A DNA stretch of 64,000 nt from Nonlabens sp. YIK11 (GCF_001413925.1 NZ_LBMJ01000001.1:1523501-1587500), one strand, 5' to 3'. Counted from the stretch's first letter, positions 1 to 8,422 are shown. Notes: generated from the sequence alone by a model not told the origin. Translations and numbers: made by a program.

Positions 1-128
1 TTTGCTTTGGCAAGCTCTGATTTTTGATCTACTTCTTGATCAAAACTTTCTTCTCTTTCACAAGCCGTGAATAATAGGGCACAAGCAGAAAGTCCTAAGA
101 ATGTTTTTTTGAAAATGGAATGTGTCAT
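1..128 (-). CDS. N-terminus of a lipoprotein, cut by the window edge
   Basis: An ATG at 128 on the minus strand opens a frame that runs off the window after 42 codons. The start is a bacterial lipoprotein signal: basic N-region, hydrophobic core (FLGLSACALLFTAC) and a lipobox Cys at residue 23. It is followed by an acidic stretch (CEREESFDQEVDQKSELAKA) typical of surface lipoproteins in this phylum. The exported nature is seen. The function cannot be read from this fragment. Confidence 0.75.
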   Translation of the reverse strand, partial: MTHSIFKKTFLGLSACALLFTACEREESFDQEVDQKSELAKA

Positions 129-482
129 TGTTAAATGGATTAGGGTTAAATTGATTAAAACACTTTTCTCGAGAACTTAAAACTAGAGAAATATGACTGC
201 TGGAAACAAATAGGACATCTCAAAAAATTAACTTTTAATTGGTAAACCAGTCTTTAAAAAGCTTAAAATAATTTACAATTGCTTGTCATTGTTACGTTTG
301 AATGCGAATCAGACTAAAAATAATTGTTGATAACTAAAACTGATTTATTGGTCGTTTGTCGATCGAAAAGTCAAAATACTTCAACTTTATATGAATTTTC
401 ACACAACTACAACGTTTGAGTTACGTCTAAAATCGCTTTGGAAATTATTTAGTTAAAAAAATGTCAATTCAATTCTATTGTA
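129..482. other. AT-rich divergent intergenic region
   Basis: This is non-coding sequence between the divergent lipoprotein gene and the threonine leader. It is strongly AT-rich. No convincing ORF, hairpin or RNA was recognised. It should carry the promoter of the leftward lipoprotein gene. Confidence 0.5.
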
Positions 483-490
483 TACATTTG
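483..490 (+). promoter_or_regulatory. Candidate -7 element of the threonine operon
   Basis: TACATTTG matches the Bacteroidota -7 consensus TAnnTTTG. No good -33 TTTG is present at the expected spacing. Transcription would start about 494-496, practically at the leader-peptide ATG (496), so the leader may be translated from a leaderless transcript. The motif match is seen; the use as a promoter is inferred. Confidence 0.45.
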
Positions 491-495
491 GAATC

Positions 496-573
496 ATGAT
501 AATAGTGCAAATAATTTCTTCTATTGCAGATACGCTAACCATTGGTGGACGTATTTCTATTATTACCCGTTAA
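496..573 (+). CDS. Putative thr operon leader peptide (Ile/Thr-rich, 25 aa)
   Basis: A 25-codon frame (ATG 496, TAA 571-573) lies 78 nt upstream of thrA. Nine of its 25 residues are Ile and three are Thr, with runs such as II, TLTI and ISIIT near the end. This is the composition expected of a leader whose translation senses Ile and Thr, as in the gammaproteobacterial thrL attenuator. Sequence over its last codons can pair in alternative ways: TAACC at 536-540 and ACCC at 565-568 are both complementary to GGGTTA at 574-579. No U-tailed terminator follows, so control of thrA translation or an unusual terminator would have to be invoked. The frame and composition are seen; the regulatory role is inferred. 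Confidence 0.55.
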   Translation: MIIVQIISSIADTLTIGGRISIITR

Positions 574-651
574 GGGTTATCTATTTACATATCATATCAG
601 GCCATTATTTCTATCATAGAGATAGCATTACCATTTCCATAAAATTATTCC

Positions 652-3090
652 ATGATCGTATTAAAATTTGGAGGAACCAGCGTTTCTTCACCAGCCAACC
701 TAAAACAGCTCAAGAACATTGTTGAGTCAAAATCAGAATCCTTTATCGTCGTAGTTTCTGCATTTTCTGGAATTACCAATCTATTGGAATCCATCGCTAC
801 AAATTCCTTGCAACAAGAACCTCACGCATTGCTCAAAGAGTTCAAGGATATTCACGTGGATCATATCAAGAATTACTTCACAGACAAACAACAAACGGAA
901 GTTCTTGTAGAGATCCAGAAAAAATGCAATCAGTTGGAGAATATCTGTACGTCGGTATTCACGTTGCAGGAATTATCCAATAGGACCAGAGCCTTGATCC
1001 TAAGTTTTGGGGAACGACTTTCTTCCTTTGTAGTACATCGCTATCTCAACGCTCATGGAGTAGCGATTGAACTATTGGACCCAACTAAAATCATTACAGG
1101 AAATGGTGATTATTTGAACACTACGGTTGACTTTGAAAAAACGGCAGCACAAGCAGCTGCCATAGTGAAAAATGCCAACTATATCATTGGCGGCTTTATT
1201 GCATCAAATGAAAAAGGCGAAGTGGTCACCTTAGGTCGCGGTGGTAGCGATTATACGGCGGCTATATTGGGAAATGTGCTTGAGGCCACTTCTGTAGAAA
1301 TATGGAGTGATGTGAATGGTGTACAAAGTGCAGATCCTAGAAAGGTCAAGCAAACCATCGCTATTGAAAACCTTAGTTATGAAGAAGCATTTGAGATGGC
1401 CTATTTTGGCGCCAAGGTTCTTTATCCGCCATCTGTAATACCGCTACGCAATAAGAAAATCCCTTTATTTCTTAAAAATACGGGAGCACCTGATCAATTG
1501 GGAACATACATTAGTGACCATAATAAATCAGATCTTCATAAGATTCAAGGTGTTTCTTCACTTGCCAATATTGCGATGATCACAGTTTCTGGTGTTGGAT
1601 TATCAGGTCGCAAGGGTAGCGCACGTCAAGTGTTCCAGGTGTTGGAAGACAACGACATCAATATCGTTTTGATCACCCAAAGCTGCTCAGAGCAAAGTAT
1701 AGGTTTAGGTATTGATCAAAGCAAGGCAGCCTTTGCAAAAACGATCCTTGATAATCGCTTTGCCGAAGAGATTGCCAAACAACAATTTAACGAGGCGCAA
1801 GTCTCCTTGGATCACTGCATTATTGCCCTAGTAGGTGATAAAATGAAGTCCAAAGTAGGACTTTGTGGACACGTTTTTAGCGCTATAGGTGAGAATGGTA
1901 TCAATGTGACGGCGATCGCCCAAGGTGCCAGTGAAAGAAACATCTCCATCGTGATTGATAAAAAGGATGAGACCAAGGCACTCAACGTCATTCACGAGCG
2001 ATTTTTCTCAAAACCGGTAAAAAATATCCATATTTTCATTGCTGGTGTTGGGAATGTAGGTGGTGAGTTCCTCACCATGCTGGACGGTCAGCGCAAGGCA
2101 TTGCTGGAAGATTACAACCTCAATCTTAAGATTTGTGGTGTCGCAAACAGCCGCAAGATGTTGTTTGATAGCAATGATGGACTATCCACGGCAGACATCA
2201 AATCACTTAAAGAAAATGGTAAGGATTACGGCGCTTATGAAAATTTCCTGAAGGAAATCGTGGATCAGAACCTGTCCAACAGTGTGTTCCTAGACATGAC
2301 CGCGTCTGCAATTGTGAGTGACGGCTACTTGCCGTTGCTCAAGAAAAGCATCTCGGTGGTGACCTGTAACAAAATTGCCTGCAGCAGCTCGCAGGAACTG
2401 TTTGAAGAGCTCAACCACAGCGCACGCGAGTACAACTGCGATTTCAAATATGAGACATCGGTTGGAGCGGCCTTGCCGGTCATCAAAACCATACAGGATT
2501 TGATCATTAGTGGTGACCGTATCCACAAAATCGAGGCCGTAATTTCTGGTAGTCTCAACTTCATTTTCAATGAATATGATGGCGCAAAACCTTTTGCAGA
2601 TGTGGTGAGGCTAGCCATGAATGAAGGCTATACAGAGCCAGATCCATTGATCGATTTGAGCGGTCTGGACGTGATGCGCAAGATCTTGATTTTATCACGT
2701 GAGTCTGGTTTGAATCGCGAGATTGACGACATCACCTACAAAAGTTTCTTGCCAGAGCCCTGCGAAAATGCGGCCAGTAACGAGATTCTTTTTGAGGAAT
2801 TGCTGAAGCATGAATCCCACTTTAAAGCCATTTATGATTCCGCTTTCGCGAAAGCCTGTAAACTCAAGGTTGTTGCTTCATTAAACGACGGCAATATGTC
2901 TGTCGCCTTGCAAGAAGTCCCATCGCACAGCCCTTTCTATAATTTGGAAGGAAAGGACAACGTCATCGCGTTGAACACTTCAAGATACGTGGACGAGCCG
3001 CTGGTCATCAAAGGTGCTGGTGCTGGCGCAGAAGTCACCGCCAGTGGAGTTTTTGCAGATTTAATGCTCATCTTCAATAGGAAATCATGA
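652..3090 (+). CDS. thrA: Bifunctional aspartate kinase / homoserine dehydrogenase I
   Basis: This enzyme catalyses the first and third steps from aspartate to threonine in the cytoplasm. The aspartokinase domain begins at once with the KFGGTS motif (residues 5-10). It is followed by regulatory ACT domains (about 310-455). The homoserine dehydrogenase part starts at a Rossmann motif GVGNVGG near residue 465. The length of 812 aa fits the fused ThrA family (about 815). ATG 652 is the natural start because the kinase motif lies only five residues in. The gene overlaps thrB by 4 nt (ATGA), so the genes are translationally coupled. One copy of the CGCTTTCGCGAAAGC palindrome lies in the dehydrogenase part and encodes SAFAKA near residue 731. 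Confidence 0.97.
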   Translation: MIVLKFGGTSVSSPANLKQLKNIVESKSESFIVVVSAFSGITNLLESIATNSLQQEPHALLKEFKDIHVDHIKNYFTDKQQTEVLVEIQKKCNQLENICTSVFTLQELSNRTRALILSFGERLSSFVVHRYLNAHGVAIELLDPTKIITGNGDYLNTTVDFEKTAAQAAAIVKNANYIIGGFIASNEKGEVVTLGRGGSDYTAAILGNVLEATSVEIWSDVNGVQSADPRKVKQTIAIENLSYEEAFEMAYFGAKVLYPPSVIPLRNKKIPLFLKNTGAPDQLGTYISDHNKSDLHKIQGVSSLANIAMITVSGVGLSGRKGSARQVFQVLEDNDINIVLITQSCSEQSIGLGIDQSKAAFAKTILDNRFAEEIAKQQFNEAQVSLDHCIIALVGDKMKSKVGLCGHVFSAIGENGINVTAIAQGASERNISIVIDKKDETKALNVIHERFFSKPVKNIHIFIAGVGNVGGEFLTMLDGQRKALLEDYNLNLKICGVANSRKMLFDSNDGLSTADIKSLKENGKDYGAYENFLKEIVDQNLSNSVFLDMTASAIVSDGYLPLLKKSISVVTCNKIACSSSQELFEELNHSAREYNCDFKYETSVGAALPVIKTIQDLIISGDRIHKIEAVISGSLNFIFNEYDGAKPFADVVRLAMNEGYTEPDPLIDLSGLDVMRKILILSRESGLNREIDDITYKSFLPEPCENAASNEILFEELLKHESHFKAIYDSAFAKACKLKVVASLNDGNMSVALQEVPSHSPFYNLEGKDNVIALNTSRYVDEPLVIKGAGAGAEVTASGVFADLMLIFNRKS
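2841..2856. repeat. CGCTTTCGCGAAAGC palindrome, copy 1 (in thrA)
   Basis: One mismatch from the 16-bp consensus at the last base (aaagcc). It is read as AFAKA within the homoserine dehydrogenase domain. Confidence 0.8.
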
Positions 3091-4013
3091 AAAAGGTAAC
3101 CGCTTTTGCTCCTGCAACCATAGCCAATTTTAACGTGGGTTTTGACTTTCTGGGAGTTGCCCTGCAAGGTATAGGCGATGAGGTCACGATGTCATTTAAC
3201 GGGACTGATTCCAATACGATCCTGTCCATAGAAAATGGCGCTGATCTACCTATGGAAGCAGCAAAGAATTGCTGCTCTGTGGTCGTGCGTTGCATGCAGG
3301 AAGAACTGCAGGATTTCAAAGGCGTTGATATTCACATCAAAAAAGGTTTTGCTTCTGGTAGCGGTTTAGGGTCGAGTAGTGCGAGTAGTGCCGCAGCAGC
3401 TTTTGCCTACAACAACATCATGGGCGAGCCTTTTACTAAAAACCAATTGGTTTATTTTGCCGCTCAAGGCGAAAAGGCAGCCTGTGGCAGTCCGCACGTT
3501 GACAACGTGGCGCCGTCCATCATAGGTGGTATGGTGATGCAAAAAGCCAGTGATCCAGCAGATTTTATTTCACTACCCATTTTACCAGATCTGTATGCGG
3601 TGCTGCTGTATCCACAGATCATGGTGAAAACATCTGATTCCAGAAGCATTTTAAAAGAAACCATGGCGGTAAGAACCGCAAGCGAACAGATAGGTTTTAT
3701 GGGTTCTTTTGTGGCGAGTTTGTATTTGCAAGATGTAGCATTGTTCAAGGCCGCCATGCAAGATGTTGTGATTGAACCAATGCGCAGCATGTTGATTCCC
3801 AAGTTTGCAGAAATGAAAACTGCCGTTCTGGATCAAGGCGCGTTAGCCTTTGGGATTTCTGGTTCTGGACCATCAGTGTTTACGGTGGTTCAAGGAAAGG
3901 AAATGACTGAAAAGATCCAACACTACCTTGAGGCTATCTATAACACCACTGATGTAGATTATAAAGTTTACATAAGTCCCATCAATGCCGATAGCGGCGC
4001 TACCATTCTTTAA
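3087..4013 (+). CDS. thrB: Homoserine kinase
   Basis: This is a GHMP-superfamily kinase that phosphorylates homoserine to O-phosphohomoserine. The glycine/serine-rich ATP-binding loop GSGLGSSSASS sits near residues 90-101. The N-terminus (TAFAPATIANFNVGFDFLG without the first residues) carries the family's substrate motif. A C-terminal GISGSGPSVF motif completes the fold. Its 308 aa is the normal length. Its start codon overlaps the thrA stop codon (ATGA), and thrC follows after 9 nt. Order thrA-thrB-thrC makes a complete homoserine-to-threonine operon. Confidence 0.96.
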   Translation: MKKVTAFAPATIANFNVGFDFLGVALQGIGDEVTMSFNGTDSNTILSIENGADLPMEAAKNCCSVVVRCMQEELQDFKGVDIHIKKGFASGSGLGSSSASSAAAAFAYNNIMGEPFTKNQLVYFAAQGEKAACGSPHVDNVAPSIIGGMVMQKASDPADFISLPILPDLYAVLLYPQIMVKTSDSRSILKETMAVRTASEQIGFMGSFVASLYLQDVALFKAAMQDVVIEPMRSMLIPKFAEMKTAVLDQGALAFGISGSGPSVFTVVQGKEMTEKIQHYLEAIYNTTDVDYKVYISPINADSGATIL

Positions 4014-4022
4014 AAATTGATC

Positions 4023-5303
4023 ATGAAATTTATTAGTACCACACCTAACGAAGAACGTGTAAGCTTTAAAACAGCCGTACTCAATGGCTTGACTCAAAAT
4101 GGTGCCCTTTATTTTCCAGAGGAGATTCCGCAATTACCATCCAGCTTTTTTGAGAACATAGAAAACCTTTCTGATCACGAGATAGCCTTTACCGCATTAC
4201 AACCTTACGTACAAGAAAACCTTTCTGATGCTGATTTGAAATGGATCATTGAAGATGCCATCAATTTTCCGACGCCGGTCAAGCATATTAGAGAAGCCAC
4301 TTACGTTTTGGAACTCTTCCACGGCCCAACGGAATCCTTTAAAGACGTAGGTGCTCGATTCATGTCTCGTTGCTTATCTAAATTTGAAAAGAGTAGCGAT
4401 AAAGAGATTACCATTTTGGTAGCGACTTCTGGAGATACAGGCAGCGCTGTGGCCAGCGGTTTCTATGATGTGGAAGGTGTGAATGTAAAAATACTCTTCC
4501 CCAAGGATAAGGTAAGTCCTTATCAAGAACGTCAAATGACCAGTTTAGGGAAAAACATCAAGGCCATTGAAGTGGACGGTACTTTTGATGATTGCCAGCG
4601 CATGGTGAAGCAGGCTTTTAATGACCACAAGTTGCGCGAGCAAGTAGAATTAACCAGCGCCAACTCCATTAACCTTGCTAGGTTATTGCCACAAATGATC
4701 TATTATTTCTTGGCTTACAAACAGATCAAAAAAGAGCTCAAGGATAAATCTTTAGTAGTTTCCATACCATCAGGAAATTTAGGGAACGCCTCTGCTGGCA
4801 TACTAGCTAAGCATATGGGATTGCCCATCAAACGATTCATCGCAGCGCACAATGCTAACGATACCTTTACCGATTATCTCAAAACTGGTGAATACAAATC
4901 CAAACCATCGGTGCTTACCTTTTCCAACGCTATGGATGTTGGGAATCCTAGTAATTATGAACGACTGGCTTACTTGTATGGAAGAAATCTAGGAGCAATG
5001 TCTGAGGACATCTCCGCTGCTTCCATCACCGATGAGGAAACCGTACAAGAGATGAAGGACACGATTCGGGAAACAGGTTATTTACTGGATCCTCATGGTG
5101 CGGTTGGTAAACTGGCTTTGGAGCGCAGCCTCAAGGAAGACGAATTAGGCATCTTTGTAGAAACCGCACATCCCAACAAGTTCCAAGACATTATTGTCAA
5201 AGCCGTTCCTGATCACGTCCTTACCGAAACCTCGCTGGATGGTTTTCACAAACTGAGTATGGATAATGATTACAACCAGTTAAGAGATATTTTGCTAAGC
5301 TAA
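4023..5303 (+). CDS. thrC: Threonine synthase
   Basis: This PLP enzyme converts O-phosphohomoserine to threonine, the last step of the operon. The PLP lysine is in the ESFKDVGARF motif near residue 105, and the phosphate-binding loop PSGNLGNASAG is near 249. I chose ATG 4023 (426 aa, MKFISTTP). A frame opened by TTG at 4017 adds only two residues and is less likely. The start lies 9 nt after the thrB stop. No hairpin terminator was recognised in the 130 nt after the stop. Confidence 0.96.
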   Translation: MKFISTTPNEERVSFKTAVLNGLTQNGALYFPEEIPQLPSSFFENIENLSDHEIAFTALQPYVQENLSDADLKWIIEDAINFPTPVKHIREATYVLELFHGPTESFKDVGARFMSRCLSKFEKSSDKEITILVATSGDTGSAVASGFYDVEGVNVKILFPKDKVSPYQERQMTSLGKNIKAIEVDGTFDDCQRMVKQAFNDHKLREQVELTSANSINLARLLPQMIYYFLAYKQIKKELKDKSLVVSIPSGNLGNASAGILAKHMGLPIKRFIAAHNANDTFTDYLKTGEYKSKPSVLTFSNAMDVGNPSNYERLAYLYGRNLGAMSEDISAASITDEETVQEMKDTIRETGYLLDPHGAVGKLALERSLKEDELGIFVETAHPNKFQDIIVKAVPDHVLTETSLDGFHKLSMDNDYNQLRDILLS

Positions 5304-5434
5304 TTTAAGCAGCCTTTTAGATCGCATTAAAAAAATTCTTAGGCACATATAGGTAGCAACAATTATAAGGCAGTTGACGTATTGGTTTTTTTAATGAGGT
5401 GAGATAATTTTCAAACATCATTAAATCATCAATC

Positions 5435-5872
5435 ATGAAAAACGCAATACTCTTATTATTCTTGTTTATAATCTCTCAATTACCAGCTCAAAATACTCCA
5501 GAAGCATTGGTAGAGACTTTTTTTAAGGAACAGGCTTCCAAGGGTCCTGAAGTGGCACTCACCAACTTGTATTCCAATAATGAATGGGCCATTGACAATG
5601 CTGAAAGCATCAGTATACTTAAGAAAAAACTAGTCACTGCCGAAAATGTTTTGGGTAAAATGCATGGTCATGCACTATTGGGAGAAAAAAAGCTTAACGA
5701 TTACTTTGTGATCTATACTTATACGGCGCTTTACGATTTGCAACCCATGAGATTTACGTTTCAGTTTTATAAGCCTAAAGATCGTTGGAAAACCTTTGCC
5801 TTTTCCTTTGATGAGAATCTCGATGACGAATTGGAAGCTTCCTTAAAGCTGGCGCCTCTGGCAGATCAATAG
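5435..5872 (+). CDS. Small secreted protein of unknown function
   Basis: A 145-aa protein with a clear Sec signal peptide (MKNAILLLFLFIISQLPAQ, cleavage after about residue 19). A mature domain of about 125 aa is rich in aromatic and charged residues (Lys, Asp, Phe). The pattern of helix 'PEALVETFFKEQASKG' followed by beta strands recalls DUF4783- or SnoaL-like cystatin-fold periplasmic proteins. I cannot name the family with certainty. The gene stands alone and ends just before a strong hairpin terminator at 5900. Confidence 0.75.
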   Translation: MKNAILLLFLFIISQLPAQNTPEALVETFFKEQASKGPEVALTNLYSNNEWAIDNAESISILKKKLVTAENVLGKMHGHALLGEKKLNDYFVIYTYTALYDLQPMRFTFQFYKPKDRWKTFAFSFDENLDDELEASLKLAPLADQ

Positions 5873-5899
5873 TCATAACCCAAAAGTTTCAATACAAAT

Positions 5900-5929
5900 A
5901 AAGGTCTTGGATTTTCTAAGACCTTTTTT
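5900..5929. terminator. Bidirectional hairpin terminator
   Basis: AAAGGTCTT pairs perfectly with AAGACCTTT across a 9-nt loop. A T-run follows on the plus strand. It ends the upstream secreted-protein gene and is also the outermost of three related terminator copies downstream of tRNA-His. Confidence 0.8.
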
Positions 5930-6062
5930 CTTCCCATAGGTAGCGGTGACTAGGAGTTTCGCCTCAAGTGCGGCATAAACTTCTCGTCCCTTGTTTCATA
6001 TCGCCTTAGAAAAGTAAGTAAATTAAAAAAGATACTAGATTTCTCTAAGACCTTTTCGGGTG

Positions 6063-6082
6063 CCTGCCTGCCGGCAGGCAGG
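6063..6082. repeat. 20-bp perfect palindrome CCTGCCTGCCGGCAGGCAGG
   Basis: This is a perfect 20-bp inverted repeat with very high GC content in an AT-rich setting. It interrupts the second decayed tRNA-His unit exactly between tttcgggtg and gaagacggg. It looks like an inserted palindromic repeat element. It is unrelated to the CGCTTTCGCGAAAGCG family. Confidence 0.8.
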
Positions 6083-6161
6083 GAAGACGGGACTTACCGC
6101 TCTACAGCGGCATAATTTTCTCGTCCCTTGTTTCATAACACCTTAAAAAAGTAAATAAATT

Positions 6162-6193
6162 AAAAAAGGTCCTAGATTTCTCTAAGACCTTTT
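6162..6193 (-). terminator. Terminator of tRNA-His
   Basis: Read on the minus strand, AAAAGGTC pairs with GACCTTTT and a T-run follows, directly after the 3' end of the tRNA. Confidence 0.8.
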
Positions 6194-6195
6194 CG

Positions 6196-6270
6196 GGTGG
6201 AAGACGGGACTCGAACCCGCGACTTCCGGCACCACAAACCAGCGCTCTAACCAACTGAGCTACAACCACC
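6196..6270 (-). tRNA. tRNA-His (GTG)
   Basis: A cloverleaf folds on the minus strand, with an extra 5' G (position -1, opposite C73) as expected for tRNA-His. D arm GCTC/GAGC, anticodon loop TTGTGGT with anticodon GTG, and T arm CGGG-TTCGAGT-CCCG are all present. CCA is not encoded. Oddity: acceptor pairs 5-68 and 6-67 are both U-U (5' GTGGTTG against 3' CTTCCAC). All other pairs are sound. Confidence 0.9.
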
Positions 6271-6333
6271 ATATCAATGTGAGTTTTTTTAAAGTGGATC
6301 TCAAGAATTCAACCACTAGCTGTTAAGCGGATG

Positions 6334-6363
6334 CAAATTTAATGCATTTCTGAAAATGACAAA
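6334..6363 (-). promoter_or_regulatory. Promoter of tRNA-His
   Basis: On the minus strand TTTG (6363-6360) is followed after 18 nt by TAAATTTG (6341-6334). This is a good match to the Bacteroidota -33/-7 pair. The start site would be about 60 nt before the tRNA. Confidence 0.6.
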
Positions 6364-6377
6364 TAGTTTTAGCAGAT

Positions 6378-7094
6378 TTATATCAAATCAAAGATAGAAT
6401 CCACTGCTGGGTAGCGTTCCACCATAAAACCTTCTGCATGGTCTGTCCCTATAAGCCTACCTAAATTGGCAGCTCTATATCGTATGGATTCAAAGAAATT
6501 ATTACTGCTTATGGGTGTTGACGGCTCATTACTTTCAGGATCAAAGAACTGTGATTTGTAGGCCTTGACACTATCAATTTTAGTTTCCATAAAACCAGAG
6601 ATGTCAATAACAATGTCTGGATCCATGTCTTGCCATTGGATGTAATGATACACCTGTTTAGGTCTCCATGCCTCTTGCTGTTGACCTTCCAACTGGGTTT
6701 CAATTTTGCGTAAACCCGATAAAAAACAGCTCACGCTGGTCAATTCTGATCCACGAGCGTGATCTGGATGCCTATCTCTTATGGCATTACATATCACGAC
6801 TTCTGGTTGGTACTTTCTAATGATCTTGACAATCTTTAACTGGTGTGCCTTGTCATTGGTGAAAAAACCATCGGCAAAAGCTAGATTTTCTCTTACGGTA
6901 ACGCCCAAAACCTTCGCAGCATCTGCGGCTTCTTGATCCCGTATTTCTGGGGTTCCTCGAGTTCCCAGTTCACCTCTTGTTAGATCTAGAATCCCAATCT
7001 TTTTTCCTCTGGATGCTTCTTTGGCCAGAACACCGGCACAGCTCAATTCAATATCATCAGGATGTGATCCTACAGCGAGTATATCTAATTTCAT
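6378..7094 (-). CDS. bshB1: N-acetylglucosaminyl-malate deacetylase (bacillithiol synthesis)
   Basis: A PIG-L/LmbE-fold zinc deacetylase of 238 aa. BshB1 removes the acetyl group from GlcNAc-malate in the synthesis of the thiol bacillithiol. The zinc motif SHPDD is at residues 10-14. The second zinc region RDRHPDH (106-112) is also present, as is the family's LTRGELGTRGT segment (38-48). I chose ATG 7094; a TTG at 7097 adds one Met. The gene follows the PLP enzyme gene by 5 nt, so the two are co-transcribed, linking sulfur amino-acid metabolism to thiol synthesis. Confidence 0.88.
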   Translation of the reverse strand: MKLDILAVGSHPDDIELSCAGVLAKEASRGKKIGILDLTRGELGTRGTPEIRDQEAADAAKVLGVTVRENLAFADGFFTNDKAHQLKIVKIIRKYQPEVVICNAIRDRHPDHARGSELTSVSCFLSGLRKIETQLEGQQQEAWRPKQVYHYIQWQDMDPDIVIDISGFMETKIDSVKAYKSQFFDPESNEPSTPISSNNFFESIRYRAANLGRLIGTDHAEGFMVERYPAVDSIFDLI

Positions 7095-7099
7095 CAAAT

Positions 7100-8254
7100 T
7101 TATCTTTTTCGGCTTTTTTCAAGAGCCTGTTCCAGGTCGTCTACCAGAATGTTGAGTTCTTCAATACCAACGGAAAATCGTAACAATCGGTCGCTTATTC
7201 CTTGCTGTGCGCGCTCTTCTGCCGTCATGAGGCTGTGCGAGGTCAACGCTGGAGATAGGATGGTAGATTCCACGCCGGCAAGACTTAAGGCTGGTTTAAT
7301 GACCTTTAATTCTTCCAGGAAATCGTTGTGGTCAACATGTGATTTCAATTCAAAAGACATCATGCCGCCATAGGCGTACATCTGTTTTTTGGCGATGTGG
7401 TAATTGGGGTGCGACTTCAATCCAGGATAGTTTACCTTTTTCATGTCTGGATGCTTCTCTAGAAAGCGTGCCAGTTTTAGCGCAGTTTTGGACTGCTGCT
7501 TTACCCGCAAGGCCAATGTTTTGATACTGCGCTCCAGTAGATGCACGGTGACATCACTTAAACTACCACCATAATTTTTTGCGGTTTTCCATAAATGCTC
7601 CATGTGTTTCTGCGTACCGCTAACGGTTCCCGCGCAAATGTCGCTGTGGCCGCCTAGATATTTGGTCGCGCTGTGAATCACCAGGTCAATACCTAAACTT
7701 GCAGGATTTTGGTTGATAGGCGAGGCAAACGTGTTGTCGATAGCGGTGATTAGGGAGTTCGCTTTCGCGAAAGCGGAAACCTTTTCAATATCTGTAATCT
7801 CCAATAATGGATTGCTAGGCGTCTCGATGTACAACATCTTGGTATTGTCCTGGAGCGCTTGTTTCATTGTGTCCTCATTGATGTGCTCCAGCATGGTGTA
7901 GGTGATTCCCACATGCTCAAATTCTGCCGCAGCAAAATGTGAAGTACCGCCATAAATCGCACGCTGCATGATCACATGGTCGCCAGATTTGAGAAAGGCC
8001 ATAAATACCGCACTAATCGCCGCCATACCACTACCAAAAATCAAGGAAGCCTCAGTCTGCTCCAACGCAGAGATCTTTTGAGCCAGCGCCACCTGATTAG
8101 GCGTGTTAAAGTATCGTGGATACAGATTTGTTCCAGGACCGCGATAATCATAGGTGGTTGAGGTATAGATGGGCGCCGTGGCGCCACCATAAATCGTATC
8201 CTTGAGTTCGCCCGCGTGGACGCAGGTATAATTGATATTACGTTTATTCTTCAT
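7100..8254 (-). CDS. Cys/Met metabolism PLP-dependent enzyme (cystathionine gamma-synthase/lyase family)
   Basis: A 384-aa fold-type I PLP enzyme of trans-sulfuration or methionine gamma-lyase type. The cofactor lysine is K198 in HSATKYLGGHSD. SGMAAISA (residues 75-82) binds the PLP phosphate, and Tyr/Arg of LYPRYFNTPN lie near residues 44-53. The exact reaction (MetB, MetC or methionine gamma-lyase) cannot be settled from motifs. It is first gene of a two-gene unit with bshB1. A copy of the CGCTTTCGCGAAAGCG palindrome encodes AFAKA at 161-165, in a helix where relatives also have Ala/Lys-rich sequence. Confidence 0.9.
   Translation of the reverse strand: MKNKRNINYTCVHAGELKDTIYGGATAPIYTSTTYDYRGPGTNLYPRYFNTPNQVALAQKISALEQTEASLIFGSGMAAISAVFMAFLKSGDHVIMQRAIYGGTSHFAAAEFEHVGITYTMLEHINEDTMKQALQDNTKMLYIETPSNPLLEITDIEKVSAFAKANSLITAIDNTFASPINQNPASLGIDLVIHSATKYLGGHSDICAGTVSGTQKHMEHLWKTAKNYGGSLSDVTVHLLERSIKTLALRVKQQSKTALKLARFLEKHPDMKKVNYPGLKSHPNYHIAKKQMYAYGGMMSFELKSHVDHNDFLEELKVIKPALSLAGVESTILSPALTSHSLMTAEERAQQGISDRLLRFSVGIEELNILVDDLEQALEKSRKR
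7760..7775. repeat. CGCTTTCGCGAAAGCG palindrome, copy 2 (in PLP enzyme gene)
   Basis: Perfect 16-bp core with left flank gagtt. It is read as AFAKA on the minus strand. Confidence 0.9.
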
Positions 8255-8271
8255 AGTGGTATTGTGATAGG

Positions 8272-8279
8272 CAAAGCTA
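8272..8279 (-). promoter_or_regulatory. Candidate -7 element for the PLP enzyme/bshB1 operon
   Basis: TAGCTTTG on the minus strand matches TAnnTTTG. The start site would give a leader of roughly 10-15 nt. No clear -33 box was seen. Confidence 0.4.
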
Positions 8280-8422
8280 GCGCATTTTACAAAATGAATA
8301 GTCGACTTGTCATTTACTCTGCTTATGGCTCAATATAGGAAGCTTGCACCGATCCTAAGAATATTGAGGACCAGAATATTGACTTTCTTATTTAATTAAC
8401 AAGAGATCGCAGCTGCCAAAAT

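Larger units (their letters stand above)
5900..6212. repeat. Three degenerate tandem units derived from the tRNA-His 3' end and terminator
   Basis: The segment tctaagacctttt recurs at 5915, 6044 and 6181, giving periods of 129 and 137 bp. The second unit shows after it gaagacgggact, identical to the tRNA-His 3' region, then cgctctacagcggcataa. The first unit has a more decayed version (cgcctcaagtgcggcataa). Both are followed by ctcgtcccttgtttcata and by an A-rich segment. Only the third unit, nearest bshB1, joins an intact tRNA. The layout looks like a tandem duplication of a tRNA-His locus in which the distal copies decayed. Confidence 0.65.
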
